From Lucifuga dentata (lineage: Eukaryota; Chordata; Actinopteri; Ophidiiformes; Bythitidae), in contig VXCM01000445.1 in NCBI GenBank assembly GCA_014773175.1, positions 248,001 to 312,000 of the forward strand: a stretch of 64,000 nucleotides of DNA, read 5' to 3'. The translations under genes were made by a program, and so were the position numbers. The notes under the pieces are model-generated. The model ran no database searches, was not told the DNA's origin, and worked only from the letters and a program-made list of their open reading frames with translations. Of the stretch, positions 23,677 to 37,300 are shown piece after piece (within the stretch, counting starts at the first letter, position 1; each line of letters opens with the position of its first letter).

Positions 23677-25635
23677 TTATAGTAATTTTAATCGTGAGAA
23701 AATCTTAAGAAATCTCTAGGCTTCTCCATTTCAGAAAATTTTAAGTGCCATTGCAAGCCTCTCCATCCTATTCTTGTGTTGGAGCTGCATAATCGAGGTC
23801 TCAAACAGGCCTTACACCACCGCCTTGACTCTGAACTCACAGCCACTTGGACATTGACCACTTCCTGTTGAGACAAATGTAAATGGTGAGAAAGATCAAA
23901 TCATTAATGTCTTCTGTATCCACAATTCAATTCCTTGGGGATGGAAGCCAAATTGACCACAGACTCTGAAATCCCAAACTGGAACTGCATACAGACATTC
24001 TGTTTGGCTCTGAAAAATCAGACCATCCGTCACAGCGAAAATGGTTTTACCGTACAACTGAATCACAAAGACACTAAACATATCTCATTTTTATATCATC
24101 ATCCATCATGGGAGTCTAGGTTGCATTCAAGAAAGAAATCTGTGGAAAATCATGGGTCTGGTACTATACAACAAAAACACTCTGGTACCGATCAAAAGCC
24201 AAAGATTTCTGTAAATCCTGTTACTATAAACTGGTTTGTTCTTATTGTTTGTGTGTATTTTTCACAAAACAGGCTTCTGATTGTTTCATACTGCTGTTAT
24301 ATGGTATAAATACTGTATAGTTTGGAAAGAAAAGATAAGAAAAAGCATCCACAGATTTTCCTTTGAAGCTTAATTTGAGTGAAACATTCATGACGATTTA
24401 GCTGGTGCTGAGTCTGTTCTGTCATAAGCTTTTCCATTTGGAAAATGTCAAAACAGGCAAACAACAATAGTGGGTTTGGAAGCAATATAATAAGCGACAC
24501 GCCTGCCCTATATTATGCTCAGTGATGCAGAATCCATCATAAAAACATTTGAATGTGAAGAAAGTTTTGAGGCACTGATTTGTACAAAAATGGGTTTTCA
24601 AGGTTTTATTGAAAACATTCTACAAGGGCCAACCCTTAACTTTGAAATGCCAAATCTACAAAATACAGTCAGTTATTAAGGAAAAAGATGTAAACAGAGT
24701 CTCCCATTAGGGAATAGAAAACATGTGTATCAGAGGTGGGTTGCCAACATGTAATCTGTACATAAAAAGGCCTTCAGACTTAAAGAATGAAAGCTCAGAG
24801 GACTGCTGCCACATAAAATTATTCAAGAAGTCACAGAGATTCAATATTCAGAGAAGTTGCCATAAGAGGGTCATTGGAGAGTCATGGCTAAAATTATAAT
24901 CTTTTCATGAATAAAGACAATATTCATGTGTCCTTCCACACAAATACACACATTCTTTGTGCCCCTTCAGATATCACGGTCAGCACCAGCTCAGCGACTC
25001 TGAGAGTTCAGCAGGTAGAGAAAATACCTTTTTTAGGACCCGCCACTGAAATCTCTAAGGCTTTGGAGCGCGCCATTGGCCTAGAGCTTCAAAACACTCC
25101 CGAAATCCTGGAGATCACCGTGAGAGGGAACATCTGAGAGCTGTGAAGGACTGAAGATTAAAGGAGACTGTGTGTGTGCGTGTGTGTGTGATTACATGAG
25201 TCACAGAAAGAAGGTCAATAAACAAAACTTACAGCATTTTCATAAAGATCCATAATAAAAACTCTTCTACTTTGCTGTTACAAAAAAGTATTCATTATGG
25301 TTTTTTTTTTTTTTTTNGTTTTTTTTTTTTTTTGTTTGTTTTTTTTTGTATTCTGATAATTCCAGCAAAGCCACTGAGTATTTCTTAGAAAGTGTAATAA
25401 GACTGTGTAGTGCAGATATTAAAAATGAGACAGGGCTCATTTGGAACGCTTGGCACATTTTGCAATTTCTAGTTCAGATTTTTATCCAATTAGATTAATG
25501 AGATTAACAATAAAACATGGAAGCAGAAGTTTTTCACCTCCACTCATCTGTTATTTCTGTATATTAGAACACTTAGTTGTGAATTGTCATATTTATGCAA
25601 TGGCCACTTGACAAAGTCATACATTTTTTAGGTTT
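23677..25635. other. intergenic sequence, no supported gene
   Basis: No convincing exon is seen. A minus-strand poly-A with N at 25317 (25301-25348) is present. The open frame at 23935-24309 has no recognisable domain. Confidence 0.6.
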
Positions 25636-26188
25636 TGTCAGGAGGCAGGTAGAGGACTCAGGAGCAGACATGACAGCCGAATCAGATAGTCCTTCTCAAC
25701 TTTAATAATAAACATAAAAACACCCACAGGGGGAAACAAGGTCCAATAATCCAAGCGAAGAATAACTAAAAATCACTAGACAAGCTAGGAAAAAACACCA
25801 GTAATATTTTGGCAGGGAAAAAAACAAGAACTTAATCCAGGAGCGAGTAACAGGAAACATGACAACATGACAGTCTGGCAAACTGGGAGCGCAAACCCAA
25901 GCGATTAAATACAATGACATAACTGACAGATCAGAATCAGCTGAGCAGGCAGGGAGGAACACAGACAGGTGATAGGCCAGCAGAAGCAGGTGACCACAAG
26001 TGCGGGAAGCAGAGAGGCATAAGGATAGGTGGAGGAAAATTCAAACAACTGAAACCACGCCCTAATTAAGAACGCCTGTAAACAAACACACGTGGACTCA
26101 GCACACATCCGCATACCCCACACAGACAAGGTGAAAATAAAAGCAGAGACAATAAGAAAACTAAGAGCGTCCTGGAGCCGACCTGACA
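25636..26188 (-). mobile_element. solo LTR with 5 bp target duplication
   Basis: The 553 bp block begins TGTCAGG and ends CCTGACA, an inverted TG...CA pair, and is flanked by a perfect GGTTT duplication at 25631-25635 and 26189-26193. On the minus strand a polyadenylation-like ATTAAA lies about 75 bp before the end. The composition matches solo LTRs of Gypsy-like elements in teleosts. No internal retrotransposon coding region is next to it. Confidence 0.85.
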
Positions 26189-26193
26189 GGTTT

Positions 26194-29100
26194 AACCATA
26201 TTGTTGCTATGGTTACCTGTATACAACTTCATTTACTGTATAACAGTCAAACTTTTTACTATGTTTGAGCTGTCCTGATTGATTTTAAAGTAATGTAATG
26301 CATATTTTACAAACTACACAATTACTAAATGCTCTAAATATGCACACATGCAGAGACACACACTGCTAACATTCTACATGCAGATATTTCAGACGCTGAA
26401 AACACACTCTTAACACAGTGTGAATATACTTCACACAGTCTGTACATACAGATGACACACACTGTGCTTGTATCCACAAATGAGATGCACAATACTTATA
26501 TATATACACAGTGCATATACTACATACACACTGCGCACACACAATGACACACCATAGTGCAATTCCACACACCACCCACACAATGTGTACATACCGCCAA
26601 GACACAACTGTGATTGACAGATTAAGCAGATTCAGCCTATCGGTTTCCATCAGGTGTAATGATGGCTGGGCTCAAGGGTTAAATCCAAAACTCCACTCTA
26701 AACAGAGAAATGGCGTCTATTTAAACAGGTTGTTGCCAACTAGCCAAAGAAAGCAGGACTGCGGCCACCTCAGCAAACACCACGATTACAAGGATTTACC
26801 ATTGATTTCTCAGTTAAAGTTACAGTGGAAATATTTGGACAAAAGGCAGCTATCAATGTGAATTACCACTGACATGTTTGCATGTTTGAAAGAGAAAGAG
26901 CAAAAGCAGGAATGCTGGACTGGGTGAAATGTAGGAAAAACAAGAAAAAAGAAATACACAATGCAAAATAACAGAGATGAAAGTGGGGTGCAGTTTTTAT
27001 GGAGGGGGGCTGCGGTCGACCCTCGTGCGTTTCTCGGTAGGGAGCACGTTGGAGGTTGGGTAGATTCTAGTGTGCGGTTTTCCCAAGGCCGAGGGGATTC
27101 AGCTCAGCCCACCTCTCTCTCATAGACATAGAGTTACACGCCGTTGCATACAGGGAGGGAGAGCCAGGGTTTTCCTGTTCAAGTGGAAAAAAAGGAGGAA
27201 AGAATGGAGTGGAGGTAACTCTAGCCACTGAGGTGGCCCTCTAGCAGGGCCTAAATCCTACTATTCTCCTTCTTGATTCTCTCAAGTCTCTGTTTTTTTT
27301 TCGTGGACACACACATTTGAATCGAACATGTGGCGGCAAGGTACCATGCATGGACACTGGCAGGCGGGTGGAGTCTGGACACTAAAAGCCTCTCCCTGCT
27401 TCGACCGCAGCTATGTTACATGCTAGTGGGTGTCTGGTTAAGAAAATAAAGCAGTGTGTGGGCCCACTCCAGGCTCGTATATAAAGCATATGTCTCCAAA
27501 AACAGGAATCCAAATTCCAAAGGCAGGAATTTAGCAGCAGTTTTTTAGTTCGACTTTACTGTGGCGTGGAAGTATTTCAATCCAAAATATGATTATCTCC
27601 TTTACAAATTGTTTGGAAATAGCCAGAGCTGATTCACAGCGTTGCAGGGTAATGGATTCAAGTGTCACTGTGAGACATGATGGTATTTGTCTCTATGTCT
27701 GGTATTCACTTTCTTTCCGCTCTCTCCATCAAAGTGTCATGCTCTTTCCTCTTCACTCCATCTTCCCAAACTGTGCAGCATCATTCTCTCCCCTTCTTTC
27801 TGTCTCTCTCTTGGGACATTCTGCAGTCAGCCTCCATATTATTGCTCTGATCCAAAGTGGGCCTTCAGAGGAGGGATATGGATTCCATAAAGCACTCAAC
27901 TATATAAATGTCTCCCAATGTACGTTCACCACCTGGCTAAATATTATCCCAACAATGCTTTGGTGACGTCCTCTGAAAATATTCACTTTTTCACTTTTTT
28001 CTGATGAAATATTCTCCGTTGTGTTTACCTATGTGCAGCTATATGTGAAAGGATCAACACTGTTAAACAGTAAAATGTCTTAAGTATGATGTCAGAATAA
28101 TTACAGACTCTTTCAAAAGCAAACATTTTTAGACTTTTCTTTAGAATGTGACCAACAGGATCCATAGTTGACAACACGGGCGAGACACTGATGAGTGAGT
28201 GAGCATGCCGTATTCGTCCTGCGACGCTCTTGTGGCAGTACCCTTAGTGTGATGGCAACAAGCAGGATTTCCAGAAGAAACATGGTATTCAAAGAAATGC
28301 CTGGAAATTGGACTGATTTAGAAGGTCACAGATGACTTTTTGAATCATGTCTTGCCTTATTCTTCTGCTTCATGAAAACAATACGTTACAATATACTTTA
28401 TTGTCCCCATGGGAAAATTGTCTTGGACTCCAATGCTGCACACACATAGTAGTAGTAAATCACAACCTCAAGTTGCATGTTACACATATTGCACAAAATT
28501 ACACATATTGCACATTATACATATTGCACATATACACAATCAGTGATAAAAGAAAAAGTGATAAGAGCATCATGAAGCTACTGCCCTGCAGCGTCAATCA
28601 ATATTAGTTGATGGTTGTTGCGGCTATTGTCTTGCACTTGGTTGCAAGTGTGAAAGGGGTACTCGAGGAACATTACCGGATCAGGTTGTCCTGCTTTGTT
28701 CTGGTTTGCATGTGTGGAAGGGGCTTTGATTGATGATTCTTGCCATTCAAATTAGAGCCTCAACAATGACAGTTGGACAATTCCAGGTCTCTTAGTGGGT
28801 GTGTTTGGTTAGGAAGCCAAGGGTGGCTCAAGGCTCATCAAAAACACTTCAACCTTAAACACATCCAGGGAAGTGCACAAGGGGGTCAAAAGGGTATGAT
28901 CGTATGGCGCCTCTGGTTATCCAGAGTATTCACAGAAAGCTTCTGGAAGAAAATGAAAGCACATAATTTCATAATTATCTTTGTCTACTGTGTGGCAACC
29001 AAAAAGCTGCGGTTTAACACATTGACAACAAGGAGCAAGTGACAGATTCAGCCTCAGGAAGCCTCCTCTCCAGATGGAATAGCTTATATTTGGTCTCGGT

Positions 29101-31354
29101 CTGTCAGAATGTTTTGCATTTTGTAATACAATCACATTATTATAATGAGGATGTCTTAATTTGGAGGCATACAGCTCTGTTAAACAATCATTACACACTC
29201 ACTGGACAGCCAGTTTAAGCCAAGATGAAGTAAAGGATGAAGACAGAGAAGAAGACAAAAAAAAGAATGAGACAGGAATCTCAGTTTCTTTGCAGTAAAC
29301 ATTTGCCTTTATAAATAAAAACAAGTCTATTAATTGTCTAATAAATAAGTATAATTAAAGGAATCTATAACGTGTCACTGGCTTGCAATCCAAAGCTCTT
29401 TCGGCTCTTGCTGCTGGCGTGTTGCCTTACAGTCCATCCAAGCCTGAGTAGAAATCTTCACAAAATCAACAATCTCAATCTAGATTCAATTTGATAAGAA
29501 GGATTGTCCCTTTAGCTCAATCTCAAAGCCAAGGTCAGAAGTCAAACACGCTCATTTTAATAGGCTTTGGCATCTCACAACTACAACAGAAAGCTCTTGG
29601 GTTACCACAGCTGCACTCTGCACAGCTAAGAATTTAGGAAACCGATTTGATGGGATGGATCCAAGATGGAGACGAGATTCTGTGGACTTCATGCGACCTG
29701 GATTACTTCAGCCAGTCCACACTGACAGTGATGGAGAAGAAAAACAAAGGGCTGGAGGGCGGGAAAGCAGAAAATGAATATCTTACAGTAACACATGGTG
29801 TGAAAAGAAAGAAGCGTCTCTCTCTCGCTTGCTGACCTCCTTGTGTTTTTCATTCCTCAGCACCCCCTCTCCCCATCATCCCTTCCTCCTCCACCCCTCA
29901 CTTACACTCCATGGCGATTGAAATATGTGAGCATAATAGTCTGGGAAATAGGACTGAGTGGTTTATGAAGGACAGTGTGTTTGGGCTGGGCTTTGCTATG
30001 TGATGCATTTTGAAGACCAGTGAAAGAGATTTATGATGTCCGTCAAAAGCTTGCGAAATCAGTTGATGTGAATTGGAACTATAAGTTCAAACCTGCAGCA
30101 CCATAAAGAGAAAAGCATGCAGAAGAAAAGTGGTGTGAGGAGGAGATGGGGAGGACATGGTATTTTGAAAAGAGAAAAGTTAATCTGTGGTTTACACCAA
30201 ACACACCTCTGGAATGACTCAATGCATACTGGGTTTTGCTGTGGTTTCCTATATATACAGAATTCAGCCCAAACGTCATCTGATTTAGTGCTTTAAAAAT
30301 CCTCCAAACCTTAAATCCTTTACCATTACCTGTGTGTCTGTGAGTGTGAGAGCTCTGTGATATAAATCTGCCAGATTATGTGTTTTGTAATCCTGTCTTT
30401 CATATGTGATCCCTGAAGGCTCAGTTAAACCAGGATATTCCAAAGCACGGACTGTTCTCTCTAGTTACATCCCAAATGTGGGCAGAGGGATGACTCTTAT
30501 TCCCCTTTTCTGCATCATAGCTTTGTTTTCCCTCAGTCAACCAATCAAGGATAACAGAAACCAATTATCTTGTGCCACTGGCTTCATAATTACTTTGGGG
30601 GGGTCTATCTGACAGATATCTTGCCACCATGGCCAAGCTTGTGAAGTGAAAACAATCAGGACCTTATATTAGATTTATATGATAAACCTGGCCAAACGCA
30701 GCACTAATATCAACTTTTTCTTCAAACATGTCATTAACAAAGAGCAGGACCTAAATTGCAAAACCGAGAGACAGACTGACTTGGCCAGACTTTGCCCAAG
30801 ATGACAAGCCACATTTCCTACACCCAGTTTAAAGGTCAGACAAGTGCATCCAGCTTCTTTTTCCTCGTGACCTCATCTGTCAGCAGTGGCAGCCATCACT
30901 ACTCCTCCCATCTCAGTCTCTGGGTGCCCTGGAATGGAAATATTTGACAGGAAACACTGGGACAATCCTGCCATCCTCCCAGCTTGAGGATGTCTCCACT
31001 GGCTTGTAGACAGGCAACAGGTGAGATGATTGATGTTAACTAGCTACAATACACATCAAATAATGCAGATTTGCAAATATATCCAGATTTTTTCCCTAAG
31101 GAGACTATTTGATTGGGTTTGATTTCCCCAAAAACCCAAAAGTTGTGTTTCTGGATGTCATAAGAGGACAGGTTTTTGAAAGTTTACAGGGAACAAGGTC
31201 TTCTAGGTGCAAAGACAGTTCACCAGCAGTTTTCTGGTAATCAAAAGTGAAGAGAAAATTGAGAAACAATGCAAATGAGCTGCTAGTTATGGCACAGACT
31301 TTCAGAGTTTATTAAATGTAAAACTATTAAATAATTGTACTGCACATGCTACTA
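26194..31354. other. intergenic sequence, no supported gene
   Basis: Contents are a CA-rich low-complexity stretch at 26340-26600, a moderately GC-rich block at 27000-27440 with no open frame, and an L2/LINE-tail-like fragment near 28385. I see no exon or RNA gene. Confidence 0.6.
28385..28560. repeat. teleost LINE-tail-like fragment with short tandem units
   Basis: The sequence atactttattgtccccatgg, then gaaaattgtcttgga, resembles a repeat tail seen repeatedly in teleost genomes. It is followed by tandem acacatattgcac units at 28490-28540. Confidence 0.45.
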
Positions 31355-31765
31355 CAGGCAGTTCCCGACTTACGAACGTCCAACTTACGAAAAACCCCTA
31401 CTTACGAACAGACGGCCATAAAGCCTATTAAATTAAAAATTCGAATTATGTACAATGATTCGTAATAATGAACGCTGCACGACTTTACGACACACGTCAA
31501 AACATTGCGCGTTGTCAGCGGTGTAGAGTTAGTACATTTTTATTATTAGTATTATGTATTATTATTATTATTACTGTACTGTACTGTATTATTATGTTTA
31601 CGATGTTTTAGGATATCTGAAAGTGTTTCTTTAATGTTCCTTATGAATAGAAAGGTAAAATATATACACTAGATACGCGCCTTATGTAACTGTTCGACTT
31701 ACATACAAATCCAACTTACGAACAGCCATGGGAACGGAACTCGTTCGTAACCCGGGGACTGCCTG
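31355..31765. mobile_element. pogo/Tigger-like MITE with TA target duplication
   Basis: The ends CAGGCAGTTCCCGACTTACG and, inverted, CAGGCAGTCCCCGGGTTACG are terminal repeats, and TA flanks both sides (31353-31354 and 31766-31767). Inner arms acttacgaacag are also inverted. An ATT-rich simple tract fills the centre. No transposase frame is present in the 411 bp. Confidence 0.9.
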
Positions 31766-32975
31766 TATTATAAACAGATTACAATCAAAAATTTCTGTTA
31801 CTTTTTCCTCAGAGATTTATCAATTTTTAAAATATTAATAAAAACCAAAACACACAAATTATGCAGATTTTCAGGAAATGCTGTCAGAATTTCCTGGAGG
31901 TGCTGAGTGGTGCTACAGGTCTACTTGGCCTTCAGAACACTCTGCACCAGTAGTGAGGGAGGGTACAGAGGTGGCGTGATGCCTCTTTGGAGTACACACA
32001 TCGTTTTAGTTTTACGCACCTCATTACACTTTAAATAAGTGTTCAAAACAGGTGCAAATATCCAGTGCAGTTTTCCAAACGTGGCTGGCTTCTAATTGTA
32101 GGCACAGTGAACCTTTTTATATAATGAAGTACACAACTGTATTAAGAGGTGCTAATGAATGACTCGCCTTTCATGGCAACATCACCTATGTCCACCCAGC
32201 AGAGGAGCCTGTCATTTTTTCCTTACCGATTCCATCCATCCACACCTTGTTTTACTTTAACTACTGATCATTATTTCTGTTATTTTCATCAGTGGAATAA
32301 ATATTAGTACTTTTACTTTTTCCATTTCTCACCTGTGTTTACTGTGCCATAAAGTGATGGTATGAGTTAAAGAGAACAGCTGGTTTTGTTACACCAGAAC
32401 ATGACTTTCTTTCCTTCTTTCATCCTCCCATCCATCTTCTTTCCAACTTTTTACCAACTCCATCTATAAACCCTGAAGGCTTAAAGCCCCACACTTATTA
32501 TTGCATATTAGGGCTATAGTAGATGGGGGAAAAGTTTGATTGGGAGAGGGGGAGAAATATTCAGAGACAAAACAGCAAAATTTGCAAGAAAAAAGCTCAC
32601 ATATGTGAGAAAAAAAGACTAAAATCAGGAAAATAATGAGAAAAAGGGAACTGGCATTTGCTTTGTTAAGCCTGCAGTAGATGACTTTAAAGTTATACTT
32701 TTAGCTGAAAGTAATCAAATTATCAGAAGCATACAGACTTTGAAGAGATGTTGCCATGAACTGAGCTTATTCAGAAGAAAACATCATACTGATTTGGATA
32801 TGATGATAGCCTTTGTGCATCAAAAACTTCAGTGCAATGGACAGTTGCAGGGATATCGCTGGTTATATTTGAAGGCCATATTCGCTGCATGATACACCTC
32901 ATCACAAACGTGACGCATTCAGCAGCATTTGTCTTGACACCTTGCCAAAAATACTTTTTCTTGCAAATTTGTGAT

Positions 32976-33015
32976 TTTTTTTTTTTTTTTTAAANTTTTT
33001 TTTTTTTTTTTTAAA
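32976..33015. repeat. duplicated poly-T block around N at 32995
   Basis: A poly-T run ending in TAAA is followed by N and by another poly-T run ending in TAAA, as expected for unmerged contig ends. Confidence 0.85.
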
Positions 33016-33364
33016 TAGAAACTACTTTCAGTTCCTTCTTAAAGATTACTTTTCAATTTTCTGACATTTGATTTTCATACTTTACAATCACTTACAGCCA
33101 ATGTCCTATTAGTACATACACTATGAGGATCTGGCAACTGGCATACACTATTTTGAATATTTGGGTGTTGAGAACTGCTGTGTGTGTCACAAGGAGCCCA
33201 GTGTTAGTTATTGTTGGGGAGTGTGCAGGGGTCAAGGGTGACGGAGGTGTGAAGGAAGCGCAGGAGGCCCTGGTAGGGAGAACTGAGATGTTGATTGACA
33301 GCAGCTTGTTATAATTACACACTTATGCTCAACGCATGGATTTCATCAGAACACTTGTGTACCG

Positions 33365-33379
33365 NCCCCCCCCCCCCCG
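33365..33379. repeat. poly-C tract starting with N
   Basis: One N followed by about 14 C; length unreliable. Confidence 0.85.
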
Positions 33380-33988
33380 TGTTGTGCACAATCCCTGTTA
33401 CCTTCCACTGACATGTTTCGCCAGCATTGGTGTTATTGCTAATATTGCAGTGGCGGAAAACTAAACAAAGCACAAAGCACTCTGTCAACTGTTGATGATG
33501 TCATGATATCATAAATATCTTGTTTACATTGCAGCCCCACCTACTTAACGGCACGTGTCAAAGACTGGGGACCCATACGTATGTGCAAATCAGAGAGGGA
33601 AGTCAGAGAGAGATTTTCTATACATTTTTTGGAGGTTAAGTAGTGACAGGGCATGTTTTTAGGCCCCCCTGAGGTTGTTATACTGAACCAGACCATGCAG
33701 CTCTGCAGTTAGGCATGAATGGGGGGCTGTGTCTCTGAACAGTCATTTCTTTGAGTTTTCATAACCAGGTCCACCCTAGCAGATTGAGCATTCATGCTGG
33801 AGGTGTTGCCACTGGGAAGACTGGTGCACCTGGCCTGAGGTGTTGAAGTCATTCAAACGTATTCTGGTTCCAGCATAATTTTATACTACACAATATGGCG
33901 CCATCAGTGAAATCATTTTATGACTGTGACTGCTTTGTTCTCTTCTACTCAGGTTTGGCAATTGTTATTAAAATGAGCTTGTTATGTA

Positions 33989-34155
33989 CCATATATACTC
34001 GAGTATAAGCTGAGTTTTTATTACCAAATTTCACAAAGCAAATCGGGGGGTCANTATATACTCGAGTATAAGCTGAGTTTTTATTACCAAATTTCACAAA
34101 GCAAATCGGGGGGTCAGCTTATACACAAGATTGGCTTATAGTCGAGCATATACGG
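33989..34155. mobile_element. TA-flanked MITE with TATATACTCGAGTATAAGC ends
   Basis: The left end ccatatatactcgagtataa and the inverted right end ccgtatatgctcgactataa are terminal repeats with TA on both sides (33987-33988 and 34156-34157). The interior contains an artefactual 62 bp duplication around N, so the real element is about 104 bp. Elements with such ends are known from other vertebrates. Confidence 0.8.
33992..34116. other. 62 bp direct duplication split by a single N (assembly suture)
   Basis: The block 33992-34053 is repeated exactly at 34055-34116 with N at 34054. Confidence 0.9.
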
Positions 34156-34248
34156 TACTTTCTGTTTTGCATTGTTCTGAATACAGCACTGCAGTATAGG
34201 CTCCTCATTTGTGGTTTTGAAGATGAGGTTGAACAGAGGGTAATTTAA

Positions 34249-34330
34249 AGGACTATGCTAGTGGTTTTGCATGTTTGAGTCCATTAAATACTACCCGCAT
34301 ATATGTAACAATCAATCATGTAGGTTAATG
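34249..34330 (+). repeat. TTAA-flanked inverted-repeat element, copy D (left arm only)
   Basis: TTAA at 34245-34248 is followed by AGGACTATGCTAGTGG and tttgcatgtttgagtccatt, the family's terminal arm. Further blocks of the family are not clear after about 34330. Confidence 0.55.
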
Positions 34331-37300
34331 CTCTTTTGTGTTATAAAAATGTTGTAGACTCACTGCCCAATGTCACGTTATAGATACACATAACACTTGA
34401 AAGAAATTTCACATCCAGTCTTATCTATCTCACAGTATCATCTACTGGTACTTGTATAATACTCTAAGAAATGCATGAAAATAAAAACGTGAAGTTTAGT
34501 TGCTCCCTGGTAGCTTGATTCATACTTTGTTTTCCAAAGTTCTCTGACAAGATCCACATCCCATGTTCTCATCTCCACTGGCTTTGATGTCCTCTGAAGA
34601 ATTCTCCACGGTACATGCTGCTACTTCAGTGCAAAAACAAACCAAATGTGGTATTTCGAAAGCAGATTGGTTTCTGTGATTATGTTTCATTTTTCCTTTG
34701 GGGTTCTGAGCACAACTTTGGTTGAAATGATTCCAGCTAATTTTTTCAAAACAAAGTATTTGGAGAATAAAGGGGGAGTATATAGGAAATAATTACATGG
34801 TCTTGTGACATATTAACAACACACTTGGCTGCTAGTTACCATGAAACAAACCATTGTGTGTTCAGTTGATGGTAGCTGGAAAAAACAACAAACACAAAGA
34901 GGCTCCACTTGGTGACAGTCAGCTACCCGCTGTTTACTGAAAGCAAAGAAGAAGCACAGTCTCTGGCCCAGTCAGACAGATCTGATGTTTGCATGTGGGG
35001 CTGGTCACGAGCATGTGAGTACATGTGTGCAGATGTGTGCTGTTGTGGTTATAGTTGGTCACAGAGAGCAGAATCAGTCTGGCTTATTAATGCATACTGG
35101 AACCATATGATTGTCCTCTAACTGGCTACTACAGCTGAGACATATTTGTGTGAGTGTCAACACTTGAAGGTCTATAGACCTGTGGTGCTCGAGGCCCGCA
35201 CGCTTTCCAACAAAACGCTACCCAGGCTTTGACAGGTTTCTCCCTCCATTTTTCTTTACCTCACTCTCTCTCTCTCTCTATCTGTCCCTTTAGAATAAGA
35301 CCCAATGGGTATTTTTGTTTCAGATTTAGATCTAAGCACCAATGAGCCTGACCTGGCCGCTTAATTGGAAAAAGGTTTGTACATTATGAGGCTCATGGAG
35401 AGAACTTTCAGCACCTCCATGTTGAATGAGTAAGGGAAATACATTGGGAAGCAGATCCAGACATACACATGTGTAAATCCTCTGAAGTATATACACATGC
35501 ACACACGCATACACACAAACATCATATCTGACTCTCATGTGAGGCTTAAAATTGAGAAGGACTCTTGGCACAGCACTCGCAATACTGAATGACATGAACA
35601 AGGGAATGGAAAAGGCAACAGAGACTACAGCTACACATGTTTGGCATCCACATTAGCACTTATTTATACACTCACATAATGCATCGTAAAATGTGTATGC
35701 ATGACACAGTAAACACATGCAGCTATAAACTATCCGTATCCTCTTGCTCTCAGACACTCTTAGTATATTCAGATGCTCATTGGATCCAAAACTTCAATTC
35801 TGATGCAATTAAGGCAAGAAGTTGTGTCAATCATGTATTTCTTCTCCTGCCATACTTCCAATCTTACTGATTAAGGAGTTCATGTATATTTAGCAAACAA
35901 AGGAATTCTATTAATTTTATCTGCTTTACTCCACTTTTTTTTTTTACCTTAATTGCAGCATACCAACAAAAAAAAGAAAAAAATCATAGTGTAGTGTGCA
36001 TGGAAACCTAATAACTGACATATTCTCTTATGTTAACATGATGCACAAAGGCCAAAACAGTTTTTGTTCTAATATGAATCACACTCCCGTTATATCTTGT
36101 CCATCACAGCTGTTACATAAGGCTACCCACTTTGGAACTCCATCCACCTGGAAGCACAGAACTTTCATAAAAGGGCAATAAAATGGCAGAGAAAATCTGT
36201 CTTGCTGCTCTGGATATGCGAGCGCTACGTCTTTCACCAGCAAGTTTGGTTCTACTGTGTCTCTAATCTCATTTGACCTCTTATTTCCATTATGGATCAG
36301 TGAAGAGGCACGGTCTGTGCATATTGGCCTGTCTGATAAATACAGCCCATTACATAAATCTCTCATCACCCTGAGGCCTTTGTATCTCTGCCCAGCAGGT
36401 GAACACAAGGTCCTGAGCCTGGCAACGATAGAAAGACTTTGAAGACTTTACAGTTGGGCAGACAGACTACTACAAACTCAAGGAATATTGGCACAGAGAA
36501 ACACTACACCTGACGAAAATAATACCTGGACTGACAATGTGAACAATTGTCCAGCCTTGCCATAAAAAGACAAAAGGTTAGAGAGCAGAAAAGATAGAAT
36601 TATGCCTTCAGTAGCCAAGTTGCCATCCAAATATTTTGAATTAATTATGTTATAATGAAACAGGAAAAAGTTGAACTAAAGGTGGAAATATTTGTTTTAA
36701 TTTCTTTGGCATCACGCATACTTTTCCCCACTGGTTAGAAGTGGAGATTTTTTTGTCAATACAGAAATTACAAGATGACAACCAATGGGAATGCATTCGA
36801 TGAATAAATAGTGACAAGCTTGGCATGGCTGGTCTGGCAAATGTTTCAGTTCCATTGCACAACAATGAAACATGTCCTTACGATGTTGTTTTTAAAGTAA
36901 TTGACCACTATAATCTCACAGAAATGTCGCATCTGTTGATATTCCCTTGAAGAAACCCATCATGGTTGTACGGTCATTTACTGGAGGAATGAAATATTGC
37001 CAAGTGGGATTTTTAGTTTTCATCTTTGCATGAAAGAATGAAACATCACAGCAATGAAGAATAAACAATCCAACAATCAATTCTTCAAGCCTTTTTTCCA
37101 CATATATCGATTGAATACTCTATTTGCATCAACTCACCTAACAGAAAATACATGGTTTATGCAGTTAATACAGTTTATTGTTGGCAGATTTTTAAAGATT
37201 GTGTAAAATGTATTTAACAGTTGGATGGAAATATAGCTAGTAATGCCCCATCATGCCTAGTCCAGCCTAAATCCCAATCCACCCTTCAGATTCCAGTCAG

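Larger units (their letters stand above)
31768..33986. other. intergenic sequence, no supported gene
   Basis: Contents are AT-rich DNA, a duplicated poly-T/AAA block around N at 32995, and a poly-C tract beginning with N at 33365. I see no exon or RNA gene. Confidence 0.6.

Noticed and set aside
23935..24309. 124-codon plus-strand frame
   Set aside because: No family resemblance, no splice context and no compositional support; probably chance.
24970..25137. Frame beginning DITVSTSSATLRVQQ after a ttcag, considered as a terminal exon
   Set aside because: It is short, with no upstream exon and no recognisable family.
33123..33314. Gly-rich frame GVKGDGGVKEAQEA considered as a collagen exon
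   Set aside because: There is no sustained Gly-X-Y periodicity.
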